Source of the DNA: Clostridiales bacterium UBA2432
GTDB lineage: Bacteria; Bacillota; Clostridia; Lachnospirales; Vallitaleaceae
Direction of reading: 5' to 3'
DNA: 15,471 nucleotides
Assembly (NCBI GenBank): GCA_002342805.1
Contig: DDQW01000077.1
Coordinates: 1-15,471 of the forward strand
Part shown: positions 1 to 6,917 of the stretch, piece by piece
Layout of the letters: every line of letters begins with the position of its first letter
Numbering within the stretch: the first letter of the stretch is position 1
Translations under genes and position numbers: made by a program
The notes under the pieces: model-generated
The model's database searches: none
Told to the model about the DNA's origin: nothing
Seen by the model: only the letters and a program-made list of their open reading frames with translations

Positions 1-210
1 TCTGGATGAATAATTCAGGTTAAGTAATATCAAATCAGCACCAAAAGCAGCCATCATTTCAGCATTGGTTACCCCCTCTATGAGCGGCTCGCCCACGACA
101 ACCGTCTCACCAACAATAGTCCTTCCGGCACTGGCTTGAATCGAAAGCTTGAGTTCATCCGCTGACATTTTGTGACACTCACTGGCATAGCAACTAAGTA
201 ATCTTTTCAT
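1..210 (-). CDS. N-terminal fragment of a conserved protein (DUF7916-like), cut by the left window edge
   Basis: Seventy codons are visible, starting at ATG 208-210 and continuing in frame off the left edge. The ATG is preceded by an AGGAGG-type ribosome binding site that overlaps the stop codon of the upstream epimerase, so the two genes are 12 nt apart and almost certainly cotranscribed. The fragment begins MKRLLSCYASE, has a basic start followed by a polar helix, then a conserved-looking stretch GRTIVGETVV (residues 29-38) and an AAFGADLILLN segment that resembles the first strands of a TIM-barrel. From memory this pattern fits the uncharacterised DUF7916 family, sometimes mis-labelled as HAD-like hydrolase, which is often found beside sugar genes. 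The family call is tentative because most of the protein is missing, and no catalytic residue can be assigned. Confidence 0.6.
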   Translation of the reverse strand, partial: MKRLLSCYASECHKMSADELKLSIQASAGRTIVGETVVVGEPLIEGVTNAEMMAAFGADLILLNLNYSSR

Positions 211-222
211 GAAAAACTCCTC

Positions 223-1446
223 CTATTTCTCCACATGAATACTAAACTGACAGGTAAATATTTCTTTAGGTTCTAATCGTAAGACATCTTCTTTTTCTCG
301 AAAATCTCCATTGAAATCGGTATAATCCGCGTGCCCGTACCAAGGCTCTATGCATACAAAGGGCGCCCCTTCCGGTTTGGTCCACAATCCAAGGAATGGG
401 AAACCGGTAAAATCAAGGTGTAGGCCACGACCACTTTTTTTATTGATCAGTGAAACTTTATTCGAGTTTAGATCTTCAAATATGAGTGCATCATTTTTGA
501 ACGTTTCAGCATTTAATGATATTTGACCTTCATTTTCCAAGTAAGCGATTTTATCCCTAAGAAGTAATCCATCTTTATTGAGTGGTATTCTTTTGACAGT
601 TTCATCATGCTCAAAGATTATTGCATATTCTTCAAAAGTCTCATTATCTGCAAGGGGACAATTAAATCCGGGATGGGCTCCAATATTAAAATACATGACT
701 TGTTCATCGTGGTTAATTACTTTGTACGATATACTTAAGGCGCTTCCCGACAGACCATACGTAATGACTAATTCAAAGCGATATGGATAATTAACCAGTG
801 TTTCCTCGCTCCACTTAAGTCGAAACGAGGCAGAGGTCTTACTCGATTCAATCAACTCAAAATCCTGATCCCTTGCCAAGCCATGTTGATTCAAATGATA
901 GGTATTATCTCCAACCCTATAGGTATTATCCACCACTTTTCCAACAATAGGAAATAAAACGGGTGCATGTCTCGCCCAGTATTTGGCATCGCCCGTCCAT
1001 ATATACTCAATGCCATCACTCTTATTTTTAAAACTTATAAGCTCTGCTCCTTGATGCTGAATAATTACCTCATATATTTCGTTTTCAAGTTTTACCATAC
1101 CCTTCTCCTCCTTTGGAACTTCAAAGATTGAACCGACACATTTATATCTTTGGTTTTCATAATAGGCGTCAACATCAGACATAACATAAACGACATGATT
1201 TGGAAAATCATTATATATACACTCCATGAGTTTTCGCCCAATATTTTTTCCTCGATGACTCGGCTTAACTAATAGATCACAAACATATATATAAAAATCA
1301 CCATCTCTGACCGAACGTGAATAACCACACAACTCATTCTCTTCATATGCAACATATGTGATTGATTGATCTAAATCTGACTTGTACTTCTCCGATGTCT
1401 CCTTCTCCGCGTAGGTCCATCCTTCTTCATCTTCAATCATTTTCAT
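223..1446 (-). CDS. Joined ORF: GNAT N-acetyltransferase (N-term) + aldose 1-epimerase, LacX-like (C-term)
   Basis: The frame encodes 407 aa. Residues 1-113 look like a GNAT acetyltransferase: a strand ending in the acetyl-CoA motif KPSHRGKNIG (61-70), then a helix, and YYENQRYKCVG near the end. Residues 117-407 form a complete galactose-mutarotase-like protein of the LacX type, with NQHGLARD (H188), NIGAHPGF (H258, expected acid/base His) and CIEPWYG (E367, expected catalytic Glu). Such enzymes interconvert alpha and beta anomers of aldoses in the cytoplasm. The junction carries a perfect ribosome binding site and an ATG at 1096-1098 (Met117), so the 291-aa epimerase can be made separately. 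The two domains may therefore be neighbouring genes whose separating stop codon is absent rather than a functional fusion. The GNAT lacks its usual first strand, because the natural start at 1493 is out of frame. The epimerase call is firm. Whether the full 407-aa protein is made is uncertain. Confidence 0.85.
   Translation of the reverse strand: MKMIEDEEGWTYAEKETSEKYKSDLDQSITYVAYEENELCGYSRSVRDGDFYIYVCDLLVKPSHRGKNIGRKLMECIYNDFPNHVVYVMSDVDAYYENQRYKCVGSIFEVPKEEKGMVKLENEIYEVIIQHQGAELISFKNKSDGIEYIWTGDAKYWARHAPVLFPIVGKVVDNTYRVGDNTYHLNQHGLARDQDFELIESSKTSASFRLKWSEETLVNYPYRFELVITYGLSGSALSISYKVINHDEQVMYFNIGAHPGFNCPLADNETFEEYAIIFEHDETVKRIPLNKDGLLLRDKIAYLENEGQISLNAETFKNDALIFEDLNSNKVSLINKKSGRGLHLDFTGFPFLGLWTKPEGAPFVCIEPWYGHADYTDFNGDFREKEDVLRLEPKEIFTCQFSIHVEK
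1096..1114 (-). promoter_or_regulatory. Internal ribosome binding site and start codon for the epimerase
   Basis: Inside the joined ORF the minus strand reads AAGGAGG at 1107-1113, then 8 nt, then ATG at 1096-1098. The site encodes Pro-Lys-Glu-Glu-Lys-Gly just before Met117, exactly where LacX-type epimerases normally begin. This placement argues that the epimerase is translated independently from 1098 and gives a 291-aa product of normal family length. Confidence 0.75.
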
Positions 1447-1493
1447 TAAATTTTCATCATCTTGTGAACGCTACTATATTTTCTGATATGCAT
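1446..1493 (-). pseudogene. Out-of-frame true start of the GNAT gene (15-codon leader ORF)
   Basis: ATG at 1491-1493 has a good AGGAG ribosome binding site 8 nt upstream (1502-1506). It encodes MHIRKYSSVHK, a typical GNAT first strand, but then runs MMKI and stops. One nucleotide out of phase, the same DNA reads QDDENLMKMIEDEEGW, which continues straight into the GNAT domain. A single missing base near 1461-1466 would explain the break. The TAA of the short frame overlaps the ATG at 1444-1446 (TAATG), so reinitiation could still rescue translation of the downstream ORF. A sequencing error is the main alternative. Confidence 0.65.
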
Positions 1494-1553
1494 TTTTTCA
1501 TCTCCTGGTCTAGTTAAAACAAGGGCAACTGCATATTTGTAATGTTGTTTCTT

Positions 1554-1562
1554 ATTATACCA
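1554..1562 (-). promoter_or_regulatory. Extended -10 promoter of the GNAT-epimerase operon
   Basis: The minus strand reads TGGTATAAT, a perfect TATAAT hexamer with the TGn extension. I see no good -35 at 16-18 bp, which is tolerated by extended -10 promoters. Transcription would begin near 1547, about 54 nt before the GNAT leader ATG at 1493, and would serve the three genes toward the left edge. Confidence 0.55.
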
Positions 1563-1603
1563 CTTGATGATTCTTGATACTAGCTTCTAATAAGGGCATA
1601 TTC

Positions 1604-1816
1604 TTATAATAAAAAACCAGCCTTCTCAAATCCATAGTTTTTCAACTTTGCTTTGAGTTGCTGGTTTTTCTTGTTCTTTCTGTTATAATGCTTGTCGCTT
1701 TTTTGATAGCCTGTTCCACTGTGAACGATTGCTTGACTTTTATTTACCTTACCTTTACGGCTTTTTATCAAGTCCATTCCTGATATCGTTCCGATATGCT
1801 GTTTTTTGCCTTTCAT
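1604..1816 (-). CDS. Small basic protein of unknown function (70 aa)
   Basis: This is a 70-aa, strongly lysine-rich protein with no signal peptide or membrane segment. It contains a central SGTGYQKSDKHYNRK stretch and ends KAGFLL. I do not recognise the family. Evidence that it is a real gene: a GAGGTGG ribosome binding site 5 nt upstream of the ATG, a near-consensus promoter about 30 nt upstream (TATAAT at 1847-1852), and a terminator-like hairpin at its 3' end. It appears to be a stand-alone unit between two sugar operons. Its last codons lie inside the hairpin and T-run, so the protein ending and the transcript ending are encoded by the same bases. The high charge suggests nucleic-acid or ribosome binding, but that is only a guess. 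A chance ORF within a structured RNA cannot be excluded. Confidence 0.55.
   Translation of the reverse strand: MKGKKQHIGTISGMDLIKSRKGKVNKSQAIVHSGTGYQKSDKHYNRKNKKNQQLKAKLKNYGFEKAGFLL
1611..1670 (-). terminator. Stem-loop terminator overlapping the end of the 70-aa ORF, possibly bidirectional
   Basis: On the minus strand CCAGC pairs with GCTGG and, further in, CTCAAA pairs with TTTGAG, separated by a short internal loop and a 21-nt apical loop. The lower stem is flanked by AAAAA/TTTTT, and the transcript continues TTTTTTATTATAA. The T-run encodes the last residues and stop of the ORF. The plus strand also ends in TTTTTC, so the hairpin could terminate in both directions, although no plus-strand gene is evident. 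Confidence 0.55.
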
Positions 1817-1846
1817 TTTTCCACCTCGTTACATTTTTATATATCT

Positions 1847-1875
1847 ATTATAACTGAATCAACTCTATTTTACAA
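1847..1875 (-). promoter_or_regulatory. Promoter of the 70-aa gene (TTGTAA-17-TATAAT)
   Basis: The -35 hexamer TTGTAA (1870-1875, 4 of 6 consensus bases) and perfect -10 TATAAT (1847-1852) are separated by 17 bp. Transcription would start near 1840, leaving a leader of about 24 nt that contains the ribosome binding site. Confidence 0.6.
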
Positions 1876-1940
1876 TGTTGAATGCCACTCAAAGTTTTCT
1901 TAAACCATTATATGTACAGACAATAAATTTTTGAATCCGA

Positions 1941-1973
1941 AAACAGCAATCAAAAATAATTTGATTACTGTTT
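1941..1973 (-). terminator. Terminator after the GH127 gene
   Basis: A 14-bp inverted repeat with one mismatch (1941-1954 and 1960-1973) encloses a 5-nt loop. On the minus strand it is followed by TTTTCGG. It lies 49 nt after the GH127 stop codon and just before the promoter of the next gene, as expected for the end of the CUT1 operon. The stem is AT-rich, so efficiency may be modest. Confidence 0.6.
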
Positions 1974-2021
1974 CGCTTATATGTTTAACTTAATAGCATT
2001 ACATAACTTATTATTTAGACA

Positions 2022-3968
2022 TTATTTTTCCCTTACCCATACAATCATTTCACCTTCGTTTCGATTATTCCAGAGGCAGTATGGTACAGCTGTAAATATA
2101 TCTTCTATATATTGAGGCCGTTCTTCTAGATAAAGCGAGTTTGAAATGTTTTCATATTGAATTTTTTCTCCTTTTAATTTTGCACACAATATTCCACCTA
2201 ATAATGATTTTTCATAAACTTCTTTAACTTGAGATTTTGAATCGATTATTATTGATGACAAATATTCCCCATTATCCTCTTCTTCTAAACAATAGACCCA
2301 CGGTCCTTTCATCAGGCTTACCTTACCAATATTATCTCTCACCTTCGAGTTACTATATACAAATCTAAAAGCCACATCAATCTCAAACTCAATTTCATCT
2401 TCCTTCTTCCATTTTCTTGTGATGTATATATACCCTTTATCACATAGATAATCTGCATTCTCGCCATTAACTTTTATACTAATATTCTTCGAGAAACTTG
2501 GTTGACGTAGAGCAATTGTATAAGGTTCCTTTTTAATCATTTCACTATGAATTCTTAAACGTATACTTCCTGATTCAGGATAATTCGCCTGTAAACTAAT
2601 ATTAACCTCTTCACCTAATATCTTTGCCTTTATAATACTACCTATAAATAAATTAATATAAAGTGTTTTTTCATCAACCGCATGAGAATAGTTACTTATT
2701 GCAGCCAAAGTTCTTGCAATATTTGGCGGGCAACATGCTACACCAAACCACAATTGTCGGATTGTTTTCACATGACGCATTGTTGGATTATTGTTGGCAA
2801 TATCCGGAATCACCTCAAGTGGATTAACGTAAAAGAAATGTTTTCCATCAAGCGCTAACCCTGCCAATAAAGTATTATAAAGCGCTTTTTCAACAACATC
2901 CATATACTTTCCATCTTTTGTTATTTGGAACATCCTATTAGAAAACATAGCCAAACCTATAGTCGCACATGATTCAGAATAATTTGTATTATTTGGCAAA
3001 TCATAATCACTTGTAAATCGTTCTCCATATGATGCCGCTCCAATACTTCCGGTAATATACATTCTCTTTTGAACGATATTTTCCCAAAGTATTTCACATT
3101 GCTTTAACATTTTTTCATCATGCTTTTCATAAGCCAATTCTGCCATAGCACTATATAAATAGACCGCTCTAACCGCATGTCCTTCTGCAGTCATCTGTTT
3201 TTCTATAGGCAAATGCGCCTGGGCATAATCTAAATCAAAATCTTTAAACTCAGAGAAGATAAACTTATTCTCCTTTTTGCCTTTTTCTTGAAGAAAGTAA
3301 ACAGGCTCCTGCCCACGCTCTGTAACAAAATAATATGCTAAATCCATATATTTTTCATCATTTGTCGCATAATATAATTTAATTAAGGCGAGTTCAATCT
3401 CTGGATGCCCTGGATAACCTTTTATTTTACCTTCTTCACGTCCAAAAACAGTATAGATATAGTCTGCAAATTTTGAAACTACTTTCAAAAATTTATCTTT
3501 TCCTGTCGCTTCATAATATGCAACAGCCGCCTCAATCATATGACCTGCAGTATATAATTCATGTCCTTCAAATAGATTTTCCCATCGTGGTTTACCAGTA
3601 ATCTGATAATATGTATTTATATAACCATCTTCAGCTTGAGCCTTTGCAATTAAATCAATTGCTTGATCCGCTAAAGCTTCTAAATCAGGATTCTGGGTTT
3701 TTGCTAAAGAGTAGGCAACTGCCTCCAACCATTTGGCTACATCAGTATCTTGAAAAACCATTCCTCGATGATTACCGGCCTGCTCTCCAGCAGCAACGCG
3801 GAAATTCTGAATGCAATGACTTTTTTCTGCTCCGTCGACCTGATCATTTATTAATTCCCATTGAAAAGGTAAAATCACATCATCAACCAAGTCAATATAT
3901 TGTTTCCAGAATTTATCCGTTATTTTCACATTTTCTAATCGCAATTTTTTTAATTTATTCTTTTCCAT
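2022..3968 (-). CDS. GH127 beta-L-arabinofuranosidase
   Basis: The 648-aa protein matches the length and motif layout of GH127 enzymes such as Bifidobacterium HypBA1 (658 aa), which release L-arabinose from beta-L-arabinofuranosides using a zinc-bound cysteine nucleophile. An alpha/alpha-barrel occupies roughly residues 10-430, followed by beta-sandwich domains. Expected key residues are present: acid/base E316 in YGERFT, zinc ligands E332 and C334 in SESC, and the CC pair C412-C413 (C412 as nucleophile, equivalent to HypBA1 C417). The spacing E316-E332 equals that of E322-E338 in HypBA1. There is no signal peptide, so the enzyme acts in the cytoplasm on imported sugar. The start overlaps the end of the LacI gene by 14 nt and has an AAGAGG ribosome binding site, indicating coupled expression as the last gene of the operon. 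Activity on other furanosides is possible. Confidence 0.92.
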   Translation of the reverse strand: MEKNKLKKLRLENVKITDKFWKQYIDLVDDVILPFQWELINDQVDGAEKSHCIQNFRVAAGEQAGNHRGMVFQDTDVAKWLEAVAYSLAKTQNPDLEALADQAIDLIAKAQAEDGYINTYYQITGKPRWENLFEGHELYTAGHMIEAAVAYYEATGKDKFLKVVSKFADYIYTVFGREEGKIKGYPGHPEIELALIKLYYATNDEKYMDLAYYFVTERGQEPVYFLQEKGKKENKFIFSEFKDFDLDYAQAHLPIEKQMTAEGHAVRAVYLYSAMAELAYEKHDEKMLKQCEILWENIVQKRMYITGSIGAASYGERFTSDYDLPNNTNYSESCATIGLAMFSNRMFQITKDGKYMDVVEKALYNTLLAGLALDGKHFFYVNPLEVIPDIANNNPTMRHVKTIRQLWFGVACCPPNIARTLAAISNYSHAVDEKTLYINLFIGSIIKAKILGEEVNISLQANYPESGSIRLRIHSEMIKKEPYTIALRQPSFSKNISIKVNGENADYLCDKGYIYITRKWKKEDEIEFEIDVAFRFVYSNSKVRDNIGKVSLMKGPWVYCLEEEDNGEYLSSIIIDSKSQVKEVYEKSLLGGILCAKLKGEKIQYENISNSLYLEERPQYIEDIFTAVPYCLWNNRNEGEMIVWVREK

Positions 3969-5001
3969 TTGTATCCTCTTTCTTTATAGATTCACCTTCA
4001 ATAATCATGCAAGGAAGTGTTATATTTGCATCTTCATAATTTTTCCCATTAATATTATCTAGAAGCAATTCCATTGAACGATATCCCATAAGTTGAAGCG
4101 GTCTTTCAATCGTCGTAATTCTAGGCGCAATATGGTGGACAATGTTTGCATTATCAAACCCAGTTACAGAAATATCCCTAGGAATTTTTAGTCCTAATTC
4201 TTTTGCTGCATCATAAACTCCCAGAGCCATATCATCATTCATTGCTATTATTGTAGTCGGGTAATTTTCTTTAGACAAAATCTCTATTGCCGCCCTTTTC
4301 CCACCTTCATATGTCCAATTTCCACGCACAATATTTGTTTCATTTACTTCAATTCCAACTTCATTCAATGCACTTTTTACTCCATTAACACGTAAACATG
4401 CCGGTTCCGAATTTGCGAGTCCATCAATAATCCCAAACTCCTTATGCCCATTATCAATTAACATATGCGTTAGTTGATACATTGTTTTTTCATTACTGTA
4501 TCGAACTGATGATCCCTCTCCATCTGAATAACAATAACAATACACTACCGGTTTATTGATATGATGTAATACATGTTCAACTTTGCGGTCATGCATACCC
4601 ACATAAATGATTCCATCAACTTGCATTCCAATAAGTACGTCCAAAGATTTATCAATATCCTTTTGAAAATCCGAAATATGATCAAATCGAGATTCGATTT
4701 TACTTAATAATCTTAGATTACTTAATATTGTGTTATATCCTTGCTCTTCAGCTATCTCATTAATACCATCAATAATTTGCGCCGTATGCCACACCGTGAT
4801 ATCCTCCACAATTACACCGACTAAAAATGATTTATTTTGCCTCAAGCTTTTAGCCAGAATATTTGATCGATAACCCGTTTCCTTTATTATTTTTTCTACT
4901 TTTTTCTTTGTTTCTTCGCCTACTTTTGCCGATCCATTTAGTACATAAGATACAGTAGCTACTGAAACACCTGCCATTGCAGCAATTTCTTTTAATGTCA
5001 T
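3955..5001 (-). CDS. LacI-family transcriptional regulator
   Basis: The 348-aa protein begins with the classic LacI helix-turn-helix (residues 2-22: TLKEIAAMAGVSVATVSYV) and hinge helix (about 45-58, SNILAKSLRQNKS). A periplasmic-binding-protein-like effector domain follows (about 60-335), including TIIAMNDDMALG (251-262) and DISVTGFDN. Such proteins bind palindromic operators with a central CG and release or tighten on a sugar effector. The gene is inside the operon it probably controls, 26 nt after the second permease and overlapping the GH127 start. An AAAGGAG ribosome binding site lies 8 nt before the ATG. Likely targets are the TTAAACGTTTAA-type palindromes upstream of the binding-protein gene, which would make it autoregulatory. 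The effector is probably an arabinose-containing sugar (inference). Confidence 0.93.
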   Translation of the reverse strand: MTLKEIAAMAGVSVATVSYVLNGSAKVGEETKKKVEKIIKETGYRSNILAKSLRQNKSFLVGVIVEDITVWHTAQIIDGINEIAEEQGYNTILSNLRLLSKIESRFDHISDFQKDIDKSLDVLIGMQVDGIIYVGMHDRKVEHVLHHINKPVVYCYCYSDGEGSSVRYSNEKTMYQLTHMLIDNGHKEFGIIDGLANSEPACLRVNGVKSALNEVGIEVNETNIVRGNWTYEGGKRAAIEILSKENYPTTIIAMNDDMALGVYDAAKELGLKIPRDISVTGFDNANIVHHIAPRITTIERPLQLMGYRSMELLLDNINGKNYEDANITLPCMIIEGESIKKEDTNGKE

Positions 5002-5027
5002 ACGATACGCTCCTTTTTATTTACATT

Positions 5028-5879
5028 TTATCCTTTTAAACCTGAAGTTTTAATACCTTCAACTAGATATTTTGATCCAAACAAATATAAAAGCATAGGT
5101 GGTAAAATCATTAATGTAGATGCAGCCATAATTGATGGCCAATTTATAACAAATGCATTACCTGAAGTGTACATGAACGAAGTCATCAAAGCAATTGTCA
5201 ACGTTCTCCATGAATCACTATTTATAAAAAATACCGGTTGCGTTAATTCATTCCACCAAAATACACATGATAAAATACCAATTGTTACAAAAGTAGGTTT
5301 TGTTAATGGAACTAATATTTTAAAAAACACACCACCAACTGAACACCCATCAATCGTAGCCGCTTCATCTAATTCTCTAGGAATCGATCTGAAAAACTGC
5401 CTAAATAGAAACACATTATATGGAAAAGCAAAAAATGCCGGTATAATCATTGGCAATAATGAATCCAACCATCCAATTTTACCAAACATAATATATTGAG
5501 GAATAATAAGAGCAATTCCGGGAATCATCATCGTTCCAATAATCAAAGTAAATATAAGATTTTTACCTGGAAATTCCATTCGCGCTAATGGATATGCCAC
5601 TAAAGATGAAGATAATAAGGTTCCGATTGTTGTACCTAACATTAATAATACCGTATTTCGAACATAAATGAAATAATTTGAATTCGTAAATATGTATTTA
5701 TAATTTTCTAATGTTGCTTTTTGCGGAATTATATTTGAAGATGTTGTAAATTCAGTTAATGTTTTAAAGCCACCTGTAAGCACCCAAATTATCGGAGAGA
5801 ACATGATGATGGCAAATATAATTTTCACAAAATAAATGACCAAGCTTCCTAAAGTCTTTTTTTTCAATAATTTACGCAT
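5028..5879 (-). CDS. CUT1 sugar ABC transporter permease, MalG type
   Basis: The 283-aa integral membrane protein has about six hydrophobic helices, beginning near residue 13. The cytoplasmic EAA loop, the site that docks the ATPase, is at 169-195 (ELDEAATIDGCS... then LVPLTKP). The protein has the C-terminal GLKG ending often seen in MalG-type subunits. It starts 14 nt after the MalF-type gene with an AGGAGG ribosome binding site. It should form the heterodimeric channel with that neighbour and receive substrate from the upstream lipoprotein. No ATPase is encoded nearby. In Firmicutes, a shared MsmK-type ATPase usually energises such CUT1 systems. Confidence 0.93.
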   Translation of the reverse strand: MRKLLKKKTLGSLVIYFVKIIFAIIMFSPIIWVLTGGFKTLTEFTTSSNIIPQKATLENYKYIFTNSNYFIYVRNTVLLMLGTTIGTLLSSSLVAYPLARMEFPGKNLIFTLIIGTMMIPGIALIIPQYIMFGKIGWLDSLLPMIIPAFFAFPYNVFLFRQFFRSIPRELDEAATIDGCSVGGVFFKILVPLTKPTFVTIGILSCVFWWNELTQPVFFINSDSWRTLTIALMTSFMYTSGNAFVINWPSIMAASTLMILPPMLLYLFGSKYLVEGIKTSGLKG

Positions 5880-5893
5880 TGTGCAACCTCCTA

Positions 5894-6826
5894 CTAATTT
5901 TCATAAAATACAAATTTTTTCGATAATCCAAATAAACCTATACCTATTAACGAAGCAATTAAAAAAAGAACAACCGACAAGGCACAAGCATACCCAACTT
6001 TCATGTTACTAAAAGCCTCCTTATATATAAGTAAACTTAGCACCTGTGTCATACCATTAGGATTTCCCGATTCTCCTGTTAATGGAAATAAGAGTGCGAA
6101 GGAACCATTTAATGCACTAATACATCCCATCACTGAATTAAAAAGAACAATTGGAGAAATCGAAGGCAACGTAATATTAAAAAACTTTTGAAAAAATCCA
6201 CCGCCATCGATATCACACGCTTCATATAACTCTGAAGGAACATCATTTAAACCCGATCTAAAAATCAACATCATCTGTCCAGTATTATAAGTAAATAAAG
6301 TGATAAAAAACACTGCTAAATATACGGTTTGTTGATCATACAACCAATTTATCTGAACATTACTATTTGCAAATATAGAAATGAGACTATTTAAAAGTCC
6401 TGCTTCTTTTCCAAAAATGGTTCTAAATGCATATGCTAGTGCAACTGTAGGTATAACCGATGGTAAAAAATATGTAAATTGAAATATTCCATTCAACCTT
6501 TGTTTACGATTTAAAAGCATTGCTAATACAAGAGCCCAAATAGTTGTTACAATCATCATAACGCCGGTGAAAAATAAGGTTACCTTAAACGAGTTCCAAA
6601 AAGTTGTACTGTTAAACATATTAATATAATTTTGAAATCCGATAAATTCAGTTATCCCATTTAGCTTTCTATTTGTCAGACTCGTATATACCATAAATAT
6701 TATTGGAAATAATGTGAAACTTACAAAACCTATAAACCAAGGTGCACAAAATGCATATGCCGTAAAATATTTTTTTCTTTTTTGTTTGCTAATATGCTGC
6801 CAATGCACATTTTCAATATGATCCAT
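5894..6826 (-). CDS. CUT1 sugar ABC transporter permease, MalF type
   Basis: The 310-aa membrane protein has a basic cytoplasmic N-terminus (about 1-22), a first helix at about 24-46, and further helices to about 305. Its EAA loop at 199-225 (ELYEACDIDGGGFFQKFF then TLPSISP) is the ATPase contact site. It lacks the long periplasmic insertion of E. coli MalF, as is usual for Gram-positive CUT1 permeases. The start has a strong AAGGAGG ribosome binding site. The gene is separated from the binding-protein gene by a long hairpin, which likely lowers its expression relative to the binding protein. It partners with the MalG-type subunit downstream. The substrate is inferred from the GH127 neighbour. 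Confidence 0.93.
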   Translation of the reverse strand: MDHIENVHWQHISKQKRKKYFTAYAFCAPWFIGFVSFTLFPIIFMVYTSLTNRKLNGITEFIGFQNYINMFNSTTFWNSFKVTLFFTGVMMIVTTIWALVLAMLLNRKQRLNGIFQFTYFLPSVIPTVALAYAFRTIFGKEAGLLNSLISIFANSNVQINWLYDQQTVYLAVFFITLFTYNTGQMMLIFRSGLNDVPSELYEACDIDGGGFFQKFFNITLPSISPIVLFNSVMGCISALNGSFALLFPLTGESGNPNGMTQVLSLLIYKEAFSNMKVGYACALSVVLFLIASLIGIGLFGLSKKFVFYEN

Positions 6827-6865
6827 TATATCCTCCTTAAAATGGTTCTTTACATCTTTACAATA

Positions 6866-6907
6866 ATATCAATAATAGGTAGTCATTAAACTACCTATTA
6901 TTAATAT
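6866..6907 (-). other. 18-bp hairpin between binding-protein and permease genes
   Basis: Arms at 6866-6883 and 6890-6907 pair over 18 positions, with one G-U wobble in the minus-strand RNA and a 6-nt loop. It begins 10 nt after the binding-protein stop codon. No T-run follows on the minus strand, so full termination is unlikely. Such hairpins in ABC sugar operons typically protect the upstream mRNA from 3' decay or cause partial read-through, giving more binding protein than permease. Confidence 0.75.
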
Positions 6908-6917
6908 TGGTTTTATA

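Noticed and set aside
1982..1994. TTTAACTTAA-like sequence as a fourth LacI operator
   Set aside because: It lacks the central CG and the symmetric arms of the three upstream palindromes. In such AT-rich DNA it is likely chance.
3611..4039. Plus-strand ORF of 142 codons
   Set aside because: Antisense to GH127 and the end of the LacI gene, both of which have complete domain motifs. No supporting start signal.
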